Source: Acinetobacter sp. ANC 3832 (GTDB lineage Bacteria; Pseudomonadota; Gammaproteobacteria; Pseudomonadales; Moraxellaceae). From it: a stretch of DNA of 64,000 nt. Below are positions 27,706 through 36,847 of the stretch, in pieces (within the stretch, counting starts at the first letter, position 1; every line of letters starts with the position of its first letter). The position numbers and the translations under genes are program-made. The stretch is from positions 62,001 through 126,000 of the forward strand of contig NZ_NEGJ01000002.1 in NCBI RefSeq assembly GCF_002135415.1, written 5' to 3'. The notes below the pieces were generated by a model. The model was not told where the DNA came from. It searched no databases and worked only from the letters and a program-made list of their open reading frames with translations.

Positions 27706-30276
27706 ATGTCCAAGAGTGGCTTTGGTCAAATGTATCGTCGGCTTTCTAGTAAGCTACTTGACCTTGTGGTAACACCGCATGTTCTTGGAGAAGTTCCTAC
27801 TGAAACCCAACTTTCAGAAAATCAACATGTAGATGATGCGAAGAAGAAAGTAGTCTGCTACGTTTTACAAAACTATTCACGTAGTAATGCCCTTGTTGTT
27901 GATGGTGAGACTCGTCGCCTAAAACTTCCTGCTGCCTTAGACCCAATGGTGGTCGGGACTCAACAAGAGAAAGCGGCTGTTTTATTTTTACAGCATCAAG
28001 ATGAGACCAATTTACTCAATCCACCTCCACATGCATTTCCTCCTCGCTTACTTCGCATGATCGAGCTGTTAGAACAGTATCCTGATTATGATATTGAGCT
28101 TGTTCCCGTGACTGTACTGTGGGGACGCTCTCCTGACAAAGAAGACTCTTGGTTTAAACTCCTCTTTACTGACACGTGGGCAACGCCGAGTAAAGTAAAA
28201 CAATTGATGAATATTGGCTTACATGGTCGTGAATCTTATTTAGAATTCCATGATGCTCAATCATTAAAAGAATTGGTGCAATACGCAAAAAAACATCATC
28301 CAAATCTTTCTCCAGCAACCTACATCGTCAGTGAGTTGAATGAATATTTAGATCGCCAACGTGAAATTGTATTGGGACCAGATTTATCTGATCGTCGCAA
28401 TGTCATGCATTCATTGATTAAATCACCTGATGTTCAAGATGCGATTCGTAAAGAAAGTATCCGATCTAAAGTCAGTATGATTGAATCTGAACGCCGTGCG
28501 ATTGGTTTTGTGAACGAAATTGCATCTGATTATTCTGCTTCAGCTGTGCGTTTTGCTGACAAAGCCCTGACTCGACTGTGGACGCAACTATATGATGGTG
28601 TCGAAGTACATAACTTCAGTACAGTTCGTGAATTAGCGAAAGATTACGAGATCATTTATACCCCATGTCATCGTAGCCATATTGATTACTTATTATTGTC
28701 TTATGTAATTTATAAACGTGGCTTGATGGTGCCGTATATTGCTGCAGGCGACAACCTCAACATGCCATTCGTAGGACAATTACTGCGTGGTGGTGGTGCA
28801 TTCTTTATTCGCCGTTCATTCCGTGGAAATGCACTTTACACATCAGTATTTAAAGAATATTTGTACAGCATTCTATCTCGCAACACACCTTTAGAATACT
28901 TTATTGAAGGTGGTCGCTCACGTACAGGCCGCTTGCTTCCACCTAAAACGGGTATGTTGGCAATGACGGTACATAGCCATTTACGCGGTCGTGCAAAACC
29001 AATTGCGTTTGTTCCAACCTATATTGGTTATGAACGTTTGATGGAAGGTGCAACCTACGTCGGTGAAATGAATGGTAAAGCGAAAGAATCAGAATCAATC
29101 TGGGGTATTCTACAAACACTGAAAAAGATTGAACGTATTTTCGGTAAAGTACATGTGAATTTCGGTGAACCTGTATTTTTAGATGATTTGCTTAAAGCGC
29201 ATGGTGCGGATCAAATCAAAATTGAACACAATGATGATGCTGTTCCACCTGAAGTTACAGAAGTCGTAAATAGCTCAGCCAATGCGATTTTAGAAAATAT
29301 TAATCGTGCAGTGGTCATCAACCCAGTTTCGTTATTGTCTTTAATTCTACTTGCAACGCCTAAGCATACTTTAGATGAAGAAATCTGCATTAAGCAGCTT
29401 GATACTTATCGTAAACTTGCTTCGGCATTACCTTATGATGAACGTACGCAAATCACATCACTTTCAGGTAAAGAAATCATTGCTTATGGCATGAAACTTA
29501 AACTGATTAAGCGCGTTAAACACGTGCTTGGTGACATCATTGCTATTGAAGACAATCAAGCGATTTTGCTGACTTACTTCCGCAATAACATTCTACATGC
29601 ATTTGTTTTACCATCACTGATTGCTGCCTTAGTTGAACATAATGGTTCAATTAAACATGCCGATTTGATTAATGTGATTCGCACACTTTATCCATTCTTA
29701 AAAGCTGAACTGTTCTTAAAATGGAAAGATGAAGAAGTTAAAGATCAAGTTTGTGAATATGTAAAAGCTTTGGCTCAGGCAAATTTAATTACTGTCGATG
29801 AAAATGGTGATATTCACAGCCCTGCACCAAATTCAGAAGATCATAATCAACTTATTGTTCTTGCAGCACCCGTCAAACAAAGCCTTGAACGTTATTACAT
29901 GACTTTGGCGCTGATTACTCAACGTGGTTCGGGTAATATTTCAACCAATCAAGTTGAGGTACTCAGCCATTTATTGGGTCACCGTTTGTCTGTGCTTTAT
30001 GAGTTCAACTCACCTGAATTTTTTGATAAAGCACTGTTCCAAAGCTTCATTAAAGTGCTGACTCAGCAAGGTTATATTGGCAAAAATGAAGAAGGCGCAA
30101 TTACCTTTGATGATAACTTCCGTAATGTCGCTGAATACGCCAATTTAGTTTTAGATGATGTGACTTTACAAATGCTGCAACATATTACATCTTTTACTGA
30201 TGAAGAATTGAAAGATGCCTTGGATGCTGTCGCTGCGCAACAAGCGAAGAAACGATTGAAGCGAAAGAAGAAGTAG
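27706..30276 (+). CDS. plsB: Glycerol-3-phosphate 1-O-acyltransferase
   Basis: First step of phospholipid synthesis at the inner membrane: sn-glycerol-3-phosphate plus acyl-CoA or acyl-ACP gives lysophosphatidate. 856 residues from the ATG at 27706, which has AGGAG five bases upstream; the frame is open 32 codons further. The four acyltransferase blocks are clear: HRSHID (His322 and Asp327), GGGAFFIRRSFRG, FIEGGRSRTGR and PIAFVPTYIGYE. The Lys/Arg-rich C-terminus (KKRLKRKKK) ends the protein. A very strong terminator follows. Confidence 0.95.
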   Translation: MSKSGFGQMYRRLSSKLLDLVVTPHVLGEVPTETQLSENQHVDDAKKKVVCYVLQNYSRSNALVVDGETRRLKLPAALDPMVVGTQQEKAAVLFLQHQDETNLLNPPPHAFPPRLLRMIELLEQYPDYDIELVPVTVLWGRSPDKEDSWFKLLFTDTWATPSKVKQLMNIGLHGRESYLEFHDAQSLKELVQYAKKHHPNLSPATYIVSELNEYLDRQREIVLGPDLSDRRNVMHSLIKSPDVQDAIRKESIRSKVSMIESERRAIGFVNEIASDYSASAVRFADKALTRLWTQLYDGVEVHNFSTVRELAKDYEIIYTPCHRSHIDYLLLSYVIYKRGLMVPYIAAGDNLNMPFVGQLLRGGGAFFIRRSFRGNALYTSVFKEYLYSILSRNTPLEYFIEGGRSRTGRLLPPKTGMLAMTVHSHLRGRAKPIAFVPTYIGYERLMEGATYVGEMNGKAKESESIWGILQTLKKIERIFGKVHVNFGEPVFLDDLLKAHGADQIKIEHNDDAVPPEVTEVVNSSANAILENINRAVVINPVSLLSLILLATPKHTLDEEICIKQLDTYRKLASALPYDERTQITSLSGKEIIAYGMKLKLIKRVKHVLGDIIAIEDNQAILLTYFRNNILHAFVLPSLIAALVEHNGSIKHADLINVIRTLYPFLKAELFLKWKDEEVKDQVCEYVKALAQANLITVDENGDIHSPAPNSEDHNQLIVLAAPVKQSLERYYMTLALITQRGSGNISTNQVEVLSHLLGHRLSVLYEFNSPEFFDKALFQSFIKVLTQQGYIGKNEEGAITFDDNFRNVAEYANLVLDDVTLQMLQHITSFTDEELKDALDAVAAQQAKKRLKRKKK

Positions 30277-30285
30277 ATAATATTT

Positions 30286-30328
30286 TTAACTATTGGGCTA
30301 GATCATGATAATCTAGCCCAATAGTTAA
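30286..30328 (+). terminator. Strong terminator after plsB
   Basis: A perfect 18-bp stem (left arm 30286-30303, right arm 30311-30328) with a 7-base loop and a following T-run. It ends just before the DKNYY-like gene, whose ATG is 18 bases further on. Confidence 0.9.
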
Positions 30329-30346
30329 TTTTTCCATAAAGTATTT

Positions 30347-31843
30347 ATGCTAAAGAAAATTTCAATTGTATTTATAATTTTTACAATAACTATAACAATT
30401 ACATTCCCTTACTTAACTAACTTAAAAAATAATTTTCTAACGAAAGAAGAGCGTCTAAAAAAATTTTATCCTAAAGGCTTAATGAGAGGTTTTTTTCCTT
30501 CAAATGAAAGCGAGTCGATTGATAAAAATACATTGAATTATTTTAAAAAATTTAACAATCAAATCTACTTTAGTTTCGACATACCTATAGATGGATATCA
30601 TGTTCCTATTCCTGAAGCGAATACAGATTCATTTCAAACTTTATCTCAATATTTGAAATGGGAAGATCGATATGATCAAGATCAGCTTCGTAGAAGAAAT
30701 ATTGGTCTAGATAAGCATCATGTCTATTGTGGATTTCAAAAAATCCCTAGCCTAAATCCATCACATCTAACTTATCTTGGTAATGGTTATTTAACTGACA
30801 ATAAAAATACCTACTTTTGTGATTGGCAATTCAAATCCAAATCAGACATGATTGAACCTAATATTTTGGAAAAAATAGATTATGCATTACTAGGAACTAA
30901 AATTGCTCGGTCAGGATATTACTACCCCCTTATTCAGCTATCGAATGGAATAAAGCCTTATAAACTTATACTTCCTAATACAATCACGAATGGTCAGAAT
31001 ACTTATGTTGATGGACAACTTCTGAAAACAAGTTACCCTTATCAATTAGAATATTTATTCACATTCAAACCAGATGAAAAAATATGGCAAACGGAAAGTT
31101 ATACAACCGATAAAGAAAATGTGTATTTAAAAAATGAAATGCTTAATTTAAAATTCCACCCTAACCTTAAATCAATTCCTTTTGATTTTGAAATATACCT
31201 ATTCGACCCGAATACTAAAACTTATTTTTATAAATATCACAAAATTGATTACAAAAACCTAAAGATGATTAAAAGTGAAGATAATCATTCATTTAATCCT
31301 ATTTTCACTTATGATAAATATTTGTCCTTTTTCAACACCAAGACACTTCAACTAGAAGAAATAAGTGAAAATCCTTTTACTCAACATTTCTACCCACTAT
31401 CACAGAGTGTACTGAGCAACGATCAAAATATTTATTTTTTTCGAAAATATAATAGATTTTCAAGCACAATTACTATGTTCTTTTCAGAGCTATGTTCAAC
31501 TACTTCTGAAATAAGAGTATTACATGATATGCCTTTGTTTAAATGGAAAAAAATAGCTGATTTAAAAATTCAACATCCTGAATACAAAAGCATTTCATTT
31601 CAAGGTACTTTTTGGGAATACAATAATGACCTTTACTACTTACCCGAAATAGGAAGCTACCAATATTCATTATTAAAAGTAAGTAGAACAGCGGATGTTA
31701 ACAAACTAATATACAATAAATTTAACTATGTAGATGCTGAAAAATTATTGACTAACACTGAAATATTTAAACCTGTGACAGGTAAGAAATTTGCAAAAAT
31801 TCAAAATACAAACCGCTTTTGTTTTAAAAATTATTTTCCTTAA
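30347..31843 (+). CDS. DKNYY-repeat-like protein with N-terminal membrane anchor
   Basis: 498 residues of unknown function. An N-terminal hydrophobic segment (about 4-22) is a signal anchor. The remainder has spaced motifs of the type D-K/N-x-N-x-Y: LDKHHVYCG (121-129), TDNKNTYF (150-157), TNGQNTYVDG (214-223), TTDKENVYLK (253-262) and LSNDQNIYFF (356-365). This resembles the DKNYY family, usually extracytoplasmic and without known function. The gene is markedly richer in A/T than plsB and recG around it and prefers Asn/Lys/Tyr/Ile, which hints at acquisition. It starts 18 bases past the plsB terminator, so it either has a promoter inside that hairpin region or depends on read-through. Confidence 0.6.
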   Translation: MLKKISIVFIIFTITITITFPYLTNLKNNFLTKEERLKKFYPKGLMRGFFPSNESESIDKNTLNYFKKFNNQIYFSFDIPIDGYHVPIPEANTDSFQTLSQYLKWEDRYDQDQLRRRNIGLDKHHVYCGFQKIPSLNPSHLTYLGNGYLTDNKNTYFCDWQFKSKSDMIEPNILEKIDYALLGTKIARSGYYYPLIQLSNGIKPYKLILPNTITNGQNTYVDGQLLKTSYPYQLEYLFTFKPDEKIWQTESYTTDKENVYLKNEMLNLKFHPNLKSIPFDFEIYLFDPNTKTYFYKYHKIDYKNLKMIKSEDNHSFNPIFTYDKYLSFFNTKTLQLEEISENPFTQHFYPLSQSVLSNDQNIYFFRKYNRFSSTITMFFSELCSTTSEIRVLHDMPLFKWKKIADLKIQHPEYKSISFQGTFWEYNNDLYYLPEIGSYQYSLLKVSRTADVNKLIYNKFNYVDAEKLLTNTEIFKPVTGKKFAKIQNTNRFCFKNYFP

Positions 31844-31853
31844 TTTAGGCTTT

Positions 31854-32621
31854 TTAAAACTTAAAATTAAATCCTCCCCACCTCGCAAAAATCTTCTTTC
31901 CTGTTTCCCTTTCACTCTCCAAAACCAATTCAGGCAAACCTAATTCACGTTGAATCTTGAGAATCTTTTCATGTAAAGGCTGAGGTTGATTATCGGTACA
32001 AACATATGATTTTTCAGGATGTTCCACGTGAAGTAAATGCACTAAGAAGTTTGCAAGATCATCAATATGAATCCGATTTGACCAATGAATATTGGGGTAA
32101 GTTTTTGTAGTTTCAGCCAGTTTGACCATTCTCGCAGACGATGTCCCATAAATCCCTGTCGGACGAACAATCACACATTCATTGGGATAAGCCTGTTGCC
32201 ATAAATGCTCCATTTTCAACAACAAACGCCCTTGCTCATCACTTGGATGGATTGGAGAATCATCGTTAATCACTTCACCACCATTCTCACCATACACACG
32301 CGTCGATGACACCACAATAATGCGTTTTACGGGATGACTTTTTAACGCATTGACAATCGGCTGAACCGAATTTACATAGGTCTGCGTGTAAGCTTCAATA
32401 GAACTTAAAGATGTATTTCGAGATGGCGAAAGCAAGACATAAACAGCATCGACAGGTTTGATTTGCGATAAATCCAATTGATAAATATCTTGTGTCAAAT
32501 GCTGCGTGAAATCATCTACCTTTGGACTACGACTCACTGTGGTAATTTGGTGATTCTGCTGAAATAATTGTTTAGCAACCCGCGAAGATGTTTTACCATA
32601 ACCCATAAATAGAATATGCAT
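31854..32621 (-). CDS. Atypical SDR / NAD-dependent epimerase-like protein (YeeZ type)
   Basis: 255 residues. The N-terminus MHILFMGYGKTSSRVAKQL has a Rossmann glycine motif (GYGKTSS in place of GxxGxxG), followed by SSTRVYGENGG and RPTGIYG, the segments seen in extended/atypical SDR proteins. The tyrosine of RVYGENGG is not followed by Lys four residues later, so classical SDR catalysis is doubtful. Substrate unknown. It converges with the DKNYY-like gene with only a 10-base gap. Confidence 0.75.
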   Translation of the reverse strand: MHILFMGYGKTSSRVAKQLFQQNHQITTVSRSPKVDDFTQHLTQDIYQLDLSQIKPVDAVYVLLSPSRNTSLSSIEAYTQTYVNSVQPIVNALKSHPVKRIIVVSSTRVYGENGGEVINDDSPIHPSDEQGRLLLKMEHLWQQAYPNECVIVRPTGIYGTSSARMVKLAETTKTYPNIHWSNRIHIDDLANFLVHLLHVEHPEKSYVCTDNQPQPLHEKILKIQRELGLPELVLESERETGKKIFARWGGFNFKF

Positions 32622-32703
32622 GATCCGACCTATTTAAACCGATTCATCAAAATTGACGCACCGAAACTGATAATTAAATCAGTACACACTAAGTTGAGGG
32701 AAA

Positions 32704-34749
32704 ATGGCTGCTGTTCATCAATTACAAGGCGTTGGCAATGCTGCCGCAGCTTTACTTGAAAAACTGAATATTTTCACGACAGATGACCTGCTGTTCCATT
32801 TACCACGTGACTACGAAGATCGTAGCACGATCATTCCCATGAACCAATTACAGGTTGGGCGTAGTTACCTCATGGAGGGCGTGGTTAGGTCCATTGAGAT
32901 GCCACCCGGAAAACGCAAGTCGATGGCGATTTTATTGCAAGATGATTTTGGCAAAGTCACCTTACGTTTTTACCATATTTATAAAGCCTTGATGGATCGT
33001 GCCAAAGCAGGCAATCGCTTGAGAATATTCGGTGAAGTCCGTGTTGGCGCACGAGGCTTAGAGTTATATCACCCTGAAATACAGCTCATTACCGAACATA
33101 TACCTTTACCACACACTGAACTCACCGCCATTTACCCTGCAACCGAAGGTTTAACGCAGCCGAAACTACGTGAATACGTCAAACAAGCACTGAATCATCA
33201 TGCCGATGATCTGCCTGAATTATTGCCTGAAAAATTCACCAACGGTTATGCACTAAATCAAGCCCTTGAATATATTCACCATCCGCCTGTAGATGCCAAT
33301 ATGTTGCAACTGTCGCAAGGTTCGCACCCTGCGCAACAACGACTGATTTTTGAGGAATTGGTGGCACATCAAATTAGTTTATTGACTCGTCGTGCTTATA
33401 TTCAGCAAATTGCAGCACCGTCATTTTCAACGAGTAAAACATTTGCCAAACAGCTTCTAGCAAGCCTTCCTTTTGAAATGACAAGTGCGCAAAAGCGTGT
33501 ATCCAATGAAATTGCTAAAGATTTAAAACAAAACAAACCGATGCTTCGTTTGGTGCAAGGCGATGTGGGCGCAGGTAAAACGCTCGTTGCAGGCGTGGCT
33601 GCTTGTCATACCCTCGAAGAAGGTTGGCAAGTGGCATTGATGGCACCCACTGAAATTTTAGCGGAACAACATTATTTAAATTTTAAGAAATGGTTTGAGC
33701 CACTCGGTTTAACCGTGTCATGGCTTTCAGGCAAGCAAAAAGGTAAAGCTCGAACTGCTGCCGAACAAACAATTCAAGAGGGTACGGCAAATGTTGTGGT
33801 CGGAACACATGCACTGTTTCAGGACAATGTAAAATTTGCCAAACTCGGTTTAGTGATTATTGATGAGCAACATCGTTTTGGCGTCGACCAGCGTTTAGCA
33901 CTGCGTAATAAAGGGGTAGATAACACCACACCACATCAATTGGTCATGACTGCTACACCTATTCCCCGAACACTCGCTATGTCTGCTTATGGTGATTTAG
34001 ATACCTCTGTGATTGATGAACTTCCTCCTGGGCGTACTCCAATTCAGACGGTCACTATTCCTTTAGATCGTCGTGAAGAAGTGCTCAATCGAATTACGAC
34101 AAACTGTGCTGATGGTAAACAAGCCTATTGGGTTTGCACCCTTGTTGAGCAGTCTGAGACTTTAGATGCGCAGGCTGCTGAAGCAACCTATCAGGAAATT
34201 AAAGAGCGTTTCCCACATATTAATATTGGCCTTGTTCATGGCAAGATGAAGGCTGATGAAAAACAAACAGTGATGAAACAGTTCAAAGACAATGAATTGC
34301 AATTACTCATTGCGACCACAGTGATTGAAGTAGGTGTAGATGTCCCGAATGCTTCAATTATGGTAATTGAGAATGCAGAACGGCTTGGGCTTTCACAATT
34401 GCATCAGTTGCGTGGTCGAGTTGGACGTGGCGCGACAGCAAGTTTCTGTGCCCTGCTTTATAAAAATCCGCTCTCTCAAAATGGACAGGAACGCTTACGT
34501 ATTATGCGGGAGACCAATGATGGTTTTCTTATTGCGGAAAAGGATTTAGAAATTCGTGGTCCAGGTGAATTACTCGGCACCAAACAAACAGGTGATATGG
34601 GTTTTCGTGTTGCTAAACTGGAACGTGATGATCATCTGTTGGCACAAGCACATTATGTCGCAGGGCAAGTCCTTAAAGACTATCCGAAAAATGCAGAAGC
34701 TTTACTTAAACGATGGTTACCTGAAGCGCCACGTTATGCCTATGTTTAA
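32704..34749 (+). CDS. recG: ATP-dependent DNA helicase RecG
   Basis: Branch-migration helicase for stalled forks and Holliday junctions, 681 residues. N-terminal wedge/OB domain (about 50-150), Walker A GDVGAGKT (about 284-291), DEQH box (IIDEQHRFG), TATPIPRT motif III, and the C-terminal LRGRVGRG motif VI. GAGGG stands directly upstream of the ATG. Confidence 0.96.
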   Translation: MAAVHQLQGVGNAAAALLEKLNIFTTDDLLFHLPRDYEDRSTIIPMNQLQVGRSYLMEGVVRSIEMPPGKRKSMAILLQDDFGKVTLRFYHIYKALMDRAKAGNRLRIFGEVRVGARGLELYHPEIQLITEHIPLPHTELTAIYPATEGLTQPKLREYVKQALNHHADDLPELLPEKFTNGYALNQALEYIHHPPVDANMLQLSQGSHPAQQRLIFEELVAHQISLLTRRAYIQQIAAPSFSTSKTFAKQLLASLPFEMTSAQKRVSNEIAKDLKQNKPMLRLVQGDVGAGKTLVAGVAACHTLEEGWQVALMAPTEILAEQHYLNFKKWFEPLGLTVSWLSGKQKGKARTAAEQTIQEGTANVVVGTHALFQDNVKFAKLGLVIIDEQHRFGVDQRLALRNKGVDNTTPHQLVMTATPIPRTLAMSAYGDLDTSVIDELPPGRTPIQTVTIPLDRREEVLNRITTNCADGKQAYWVCTLVEQSETLDAQAAEATYQEIKERFPHINIGLVHGKMKADEKQTVMKQFKDNELQLLIATTVIEVGVDVPNASIMVIENAERLGLSQLHQLRGRVGRGATASFCALLYKNPLSQNGQERLRIMRETNDGFLIAEKDLEIRGPGELLGTKQTGDMGFRVAKLERDDHLLAQAHYVAGQVLKDYPKNAEALLKRWLPEAPRYAYV

Positions 34750-34801
34750 TGCACTGATTGCATGTCGCTTTTTTATTCAACCTAAAATGAATATGACGCA
34801 T

Positions 34802-34835
34802 TTGAAGAGAAATTAAAAATAGCACTTCTCTTCAA
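34802..34835 (+). terminator. Hairpin after recG
   Basis: 10-bp stem TTGAAGAGAA/TTCTCTTCAA with a 14-base loop and an AT-rich tail; a plausible but not classic terminator. Confidence 0.5.
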
Positions 34836-34869
34836 TTAAACTTTTAAAATCAGCTTAATATATTTAGCT

Positions 34870-34889
34870 CGTTCACTGTTCAGTGAACG
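34870..34889. promoter_or_regulatory. 9-bp inverted repeat between recG and comF
   Basis: CGTTCACTGTTCAGTGAACG is a perfect inverted repeat with a 2-base centre, GC-richer than its surroundings and about 117 bases before comF. Its form is like a TetR-family operator; a smaller repeat TAGTGA/TCACTA follows at about 34915-34933. The remainder of the 256-base recG-comF gap has nothing else I can name. Confidence 0.45.
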
Positions 34890-35005
34890 CAATTATTTTG
34901 GGGCTGTAGTAGATTAGTGATAAATATTCACTATAAAAATAAAACTTCATCTATGCCTAAACTTTGATTAAAATCTATTCATGATCAAAACTTAAAATAA
35001 AAATT

Positions 35006-35635
35006 ATGCTCCAACTCATCAACCAAATAACTCATAAAATCATTCAAAGGCTCACACCCTGTCAACTATGTGGACTGGAGCATCAATACTACCCTTCACT
35101 CTGTGTAGACTGTTGGAATAATTTACCGTGGTTTAAACAAAACATTGAACGACATGAACGTAGCATTCAAGTCGCACAACATTACCAATTTCCGATAGAT
35201 CGCATCATCCAAAAATATAAATACGAGCAACAACTTCACTATCAAAACTTATTAGCACAAAGCTTACTCAGTTTAAGATTACCCAAAGTTCACGCAATTG
35301 TTCCTATGCCCATCTCAACAGAACGGCTGGTTGAACGAGGTTATAACCAAATGCTGATTATTGCTAAAATCATGGCAACACAATTGAATATTCCCATATG
35401 GCAACCTGTCGTTCGAGAAGCACAGCATTCACAAAAAGGATTAACACGAATTGAGCGTATGGAAAATATCGAAAATCAATTTCAGATCATTAAAACAGAA
35501 CGTAGAAAATATAAAAAAGTATTGATCATTGATGATGTGGTGACGACAGGCAGTTCAGTCCATGCCCTAGCAACAGCATTGGAGAGCTTAGGTTGCCAGC
35601 AGATTTACACAGCATGCATCGCAGCTGCGGAATAA
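35006..35635 (+). CDS. comF: ComF-family phosphoribosyltransferase-like protein
   Basis: 209 residues. An N-terminal zinc-ribbon-like set CQLC ... CVDC (about 19-37) precedes a type I PRTase domain with the PRPP-binding motif VLIIDDVVTTGSSV (about 172-185). ComF proteins are needed for DNA uptake in naturally competent bacteria including Acinetobacter baylyi, probably working with ComFA-like or PriA-type helicases on incoming single strands. The single-gene context does not add evidence. Confidence 0.88.
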   Translation: MLQLINQITHKIIQRLTPCQLCGLEHQYYPSLCVDCWNNLPWFKQNIERHERSIQVAQHYQFPIDRIIQKYKYEQQLHYQNLLAQSLLSLRLPKVHAIVPMPISTERLVERGYNQMLIIAKIMATQLNIPIWQPVVREAQHSQKGLTRIERMENIENQFQIIKTERRKYKKVLIIDDVVTTGSSVHALATALESLGCQQIYTACIAAAE

Positions 35636-35679
35636 AGCTACCGACACTTATCTTTCTTTAGGAGAAAATAAGGAAAGAT

Positions 35680-36069
35680 TTATAAATTTTTTCGACACCA
35701 CGGAATCACAATTTCTTTGGTTAAAGGTGCCAATAAGGTCTGATCATCATCTAAATCAATCCATTTCATTTCTGCAATTTCAGCATCAATTTTTGGTGCT
35801 TGATCCAATTCGACCTGATAGACATAACTCACCAATTGATGATTTTTTTCATTGGCAGCCAGAGTCTCAAAACGACCAATAAATTGCTGAATCGTTGCCT
35901 GCCCGCCAATTTCCTCTTGAATCTCACGAAGCATGGTATTTTCAGGTAATTCTTCAGATTCTAACTTTCCGCCAACCTGCATAAAAAATTGCGTATTCTT
36001 TTTTCGCACCAATAACAACTGATTTTGCTCATTTAAAATAACAGCTGCTGCCACAGTAATCGTATTCAT
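35680..36069 (-). CDS. Nudix hydrolase
   Basis: 129 residues from the ATG at 36069 (MNTITVAAAVIL); a TTG three codons upstream is a weaker start. The Nudix box runs GGKLESEE ... REIQEEIGG and fits Gx5Ex7REUxEExGU except that the last position is Gly. It likely hydrolyses a nucleoside-diphosphate derivative in the cytoplasm; substrate unknown. It is 11 bases after the LOG-family gene and likely forms an operon with it. Confidence 0.85.
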   Translation of the reverse strand: MNTITVAAAVILNEQNQLLLVRKKNTQFFMQVGGKLESEELPENTMLREIQEEIGGQATIQQFIGRFETLAANEKNHQLVSYVYQVELDQAPKIDAEIAEMKWIDLDDDQTLLAPLTKEIVIPWCRKNL

Positions 36070-36080
36070 TATTCCCAACT

Positions 36081-36689
36081 TTAAGCCAATTTATTCATTT
36101 TCAAATCTAAATCCGTACGTTCCTGAGCTCCCCACTTCGGTTCAGGCGCAACAAACTTTTCAAACTCATCTAAAATTACATCAATCGAATTAGATGCAAT
36201 TAAGGTTTCAGTAAAACGACTCTTGGTAAAACCTTTTTCGGTACTCAGTTGGATGAATTTAAATAAATCATCATAAAAACCTTCAACATTCAGAAAAGCA
36301 CATGGTTTTAAATGAATACCGAGTTGTGCCCAAGTCCATTGTTCAAAAATTTCTTCCCATGTACCAGAACCACCTGGCAATGCAATAAAACCATCTGCAA
36401 GCGCTGACATTTTTGTTTTACGTTCATGCATATCTTTTACAATATGTAACTCTGTTAAATGTGGATGTGCTAATTCATTGTCCACAAGGTTTTGCGGAAT
36501 TACACCGATCACTTTACCACCTGCTTGTAAGGCACTGTCAGCCACAGTCCCCATCAAGCCCGAACGACCACCACCATAGACTAATGTTTTACCTTGCTTG
36601 GCGATAGTTTCGCCAATTAAACGTGCCTGTTCTACAAATATAGAATCCGTACCTAAAGCAGAACCACAAAAAATAGCAATAGAATTCAT
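36081..36689 (-). CDS. LOG-family nucleoside monophosphate phosphoribohydrolase (TIGR00730)
   Basis: 202 residues of the LOG/YvdD family, which releases free base from nucleoside 5'-monophosphates. The motifs YGGGRSGLMG (about 38-47) and PGGSGTWEE (about 105-113) are both intact, with Glu of the latter catalytic. Bacterial members act on AMP or cytokinin nucleotides. Pairing with a Nudix hydrolase suggests nucleotide clean-up. Confidence 0.87.
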   Translation of the reverse strand: MNSIAIFCGSALGTDSIFVEQARLIGETIAKQGKTLVYGGGRSGLMGTVADSALQAGGKVIGVIPQNLVDNELAHPHLTELHIVKDMHERKTKMSALADGFIALPGGSGTWEEIFEQWTWAQLGIHLKPCAFLNVEGFYDDLFKFIQLSTEKGFTKSRFTETLIASNSIDVILDEFEKFVAPEPKWGAQERTDLDLKMNKLA

Positions 36690-36847
36690 AAATTTAACCT
36701 ATTTTTAATTTTCTCATGCTATACAACTAGACAGCGCTGAGAGATTTTTTTTACAAAAGAACAATGTTAACAGTGTTTTTCCTGAAATCCTTGTCTAAAA
36801 TACACCCATCGATTGAACACAATACTGCGTAAGGGAGAAAAGACACA

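Noticed and set aside
34556..34816. Frame of 86 codons overlapping the end of recG
   Set aside because: It lies almost wholly inside recG in another frame and has no independent support.
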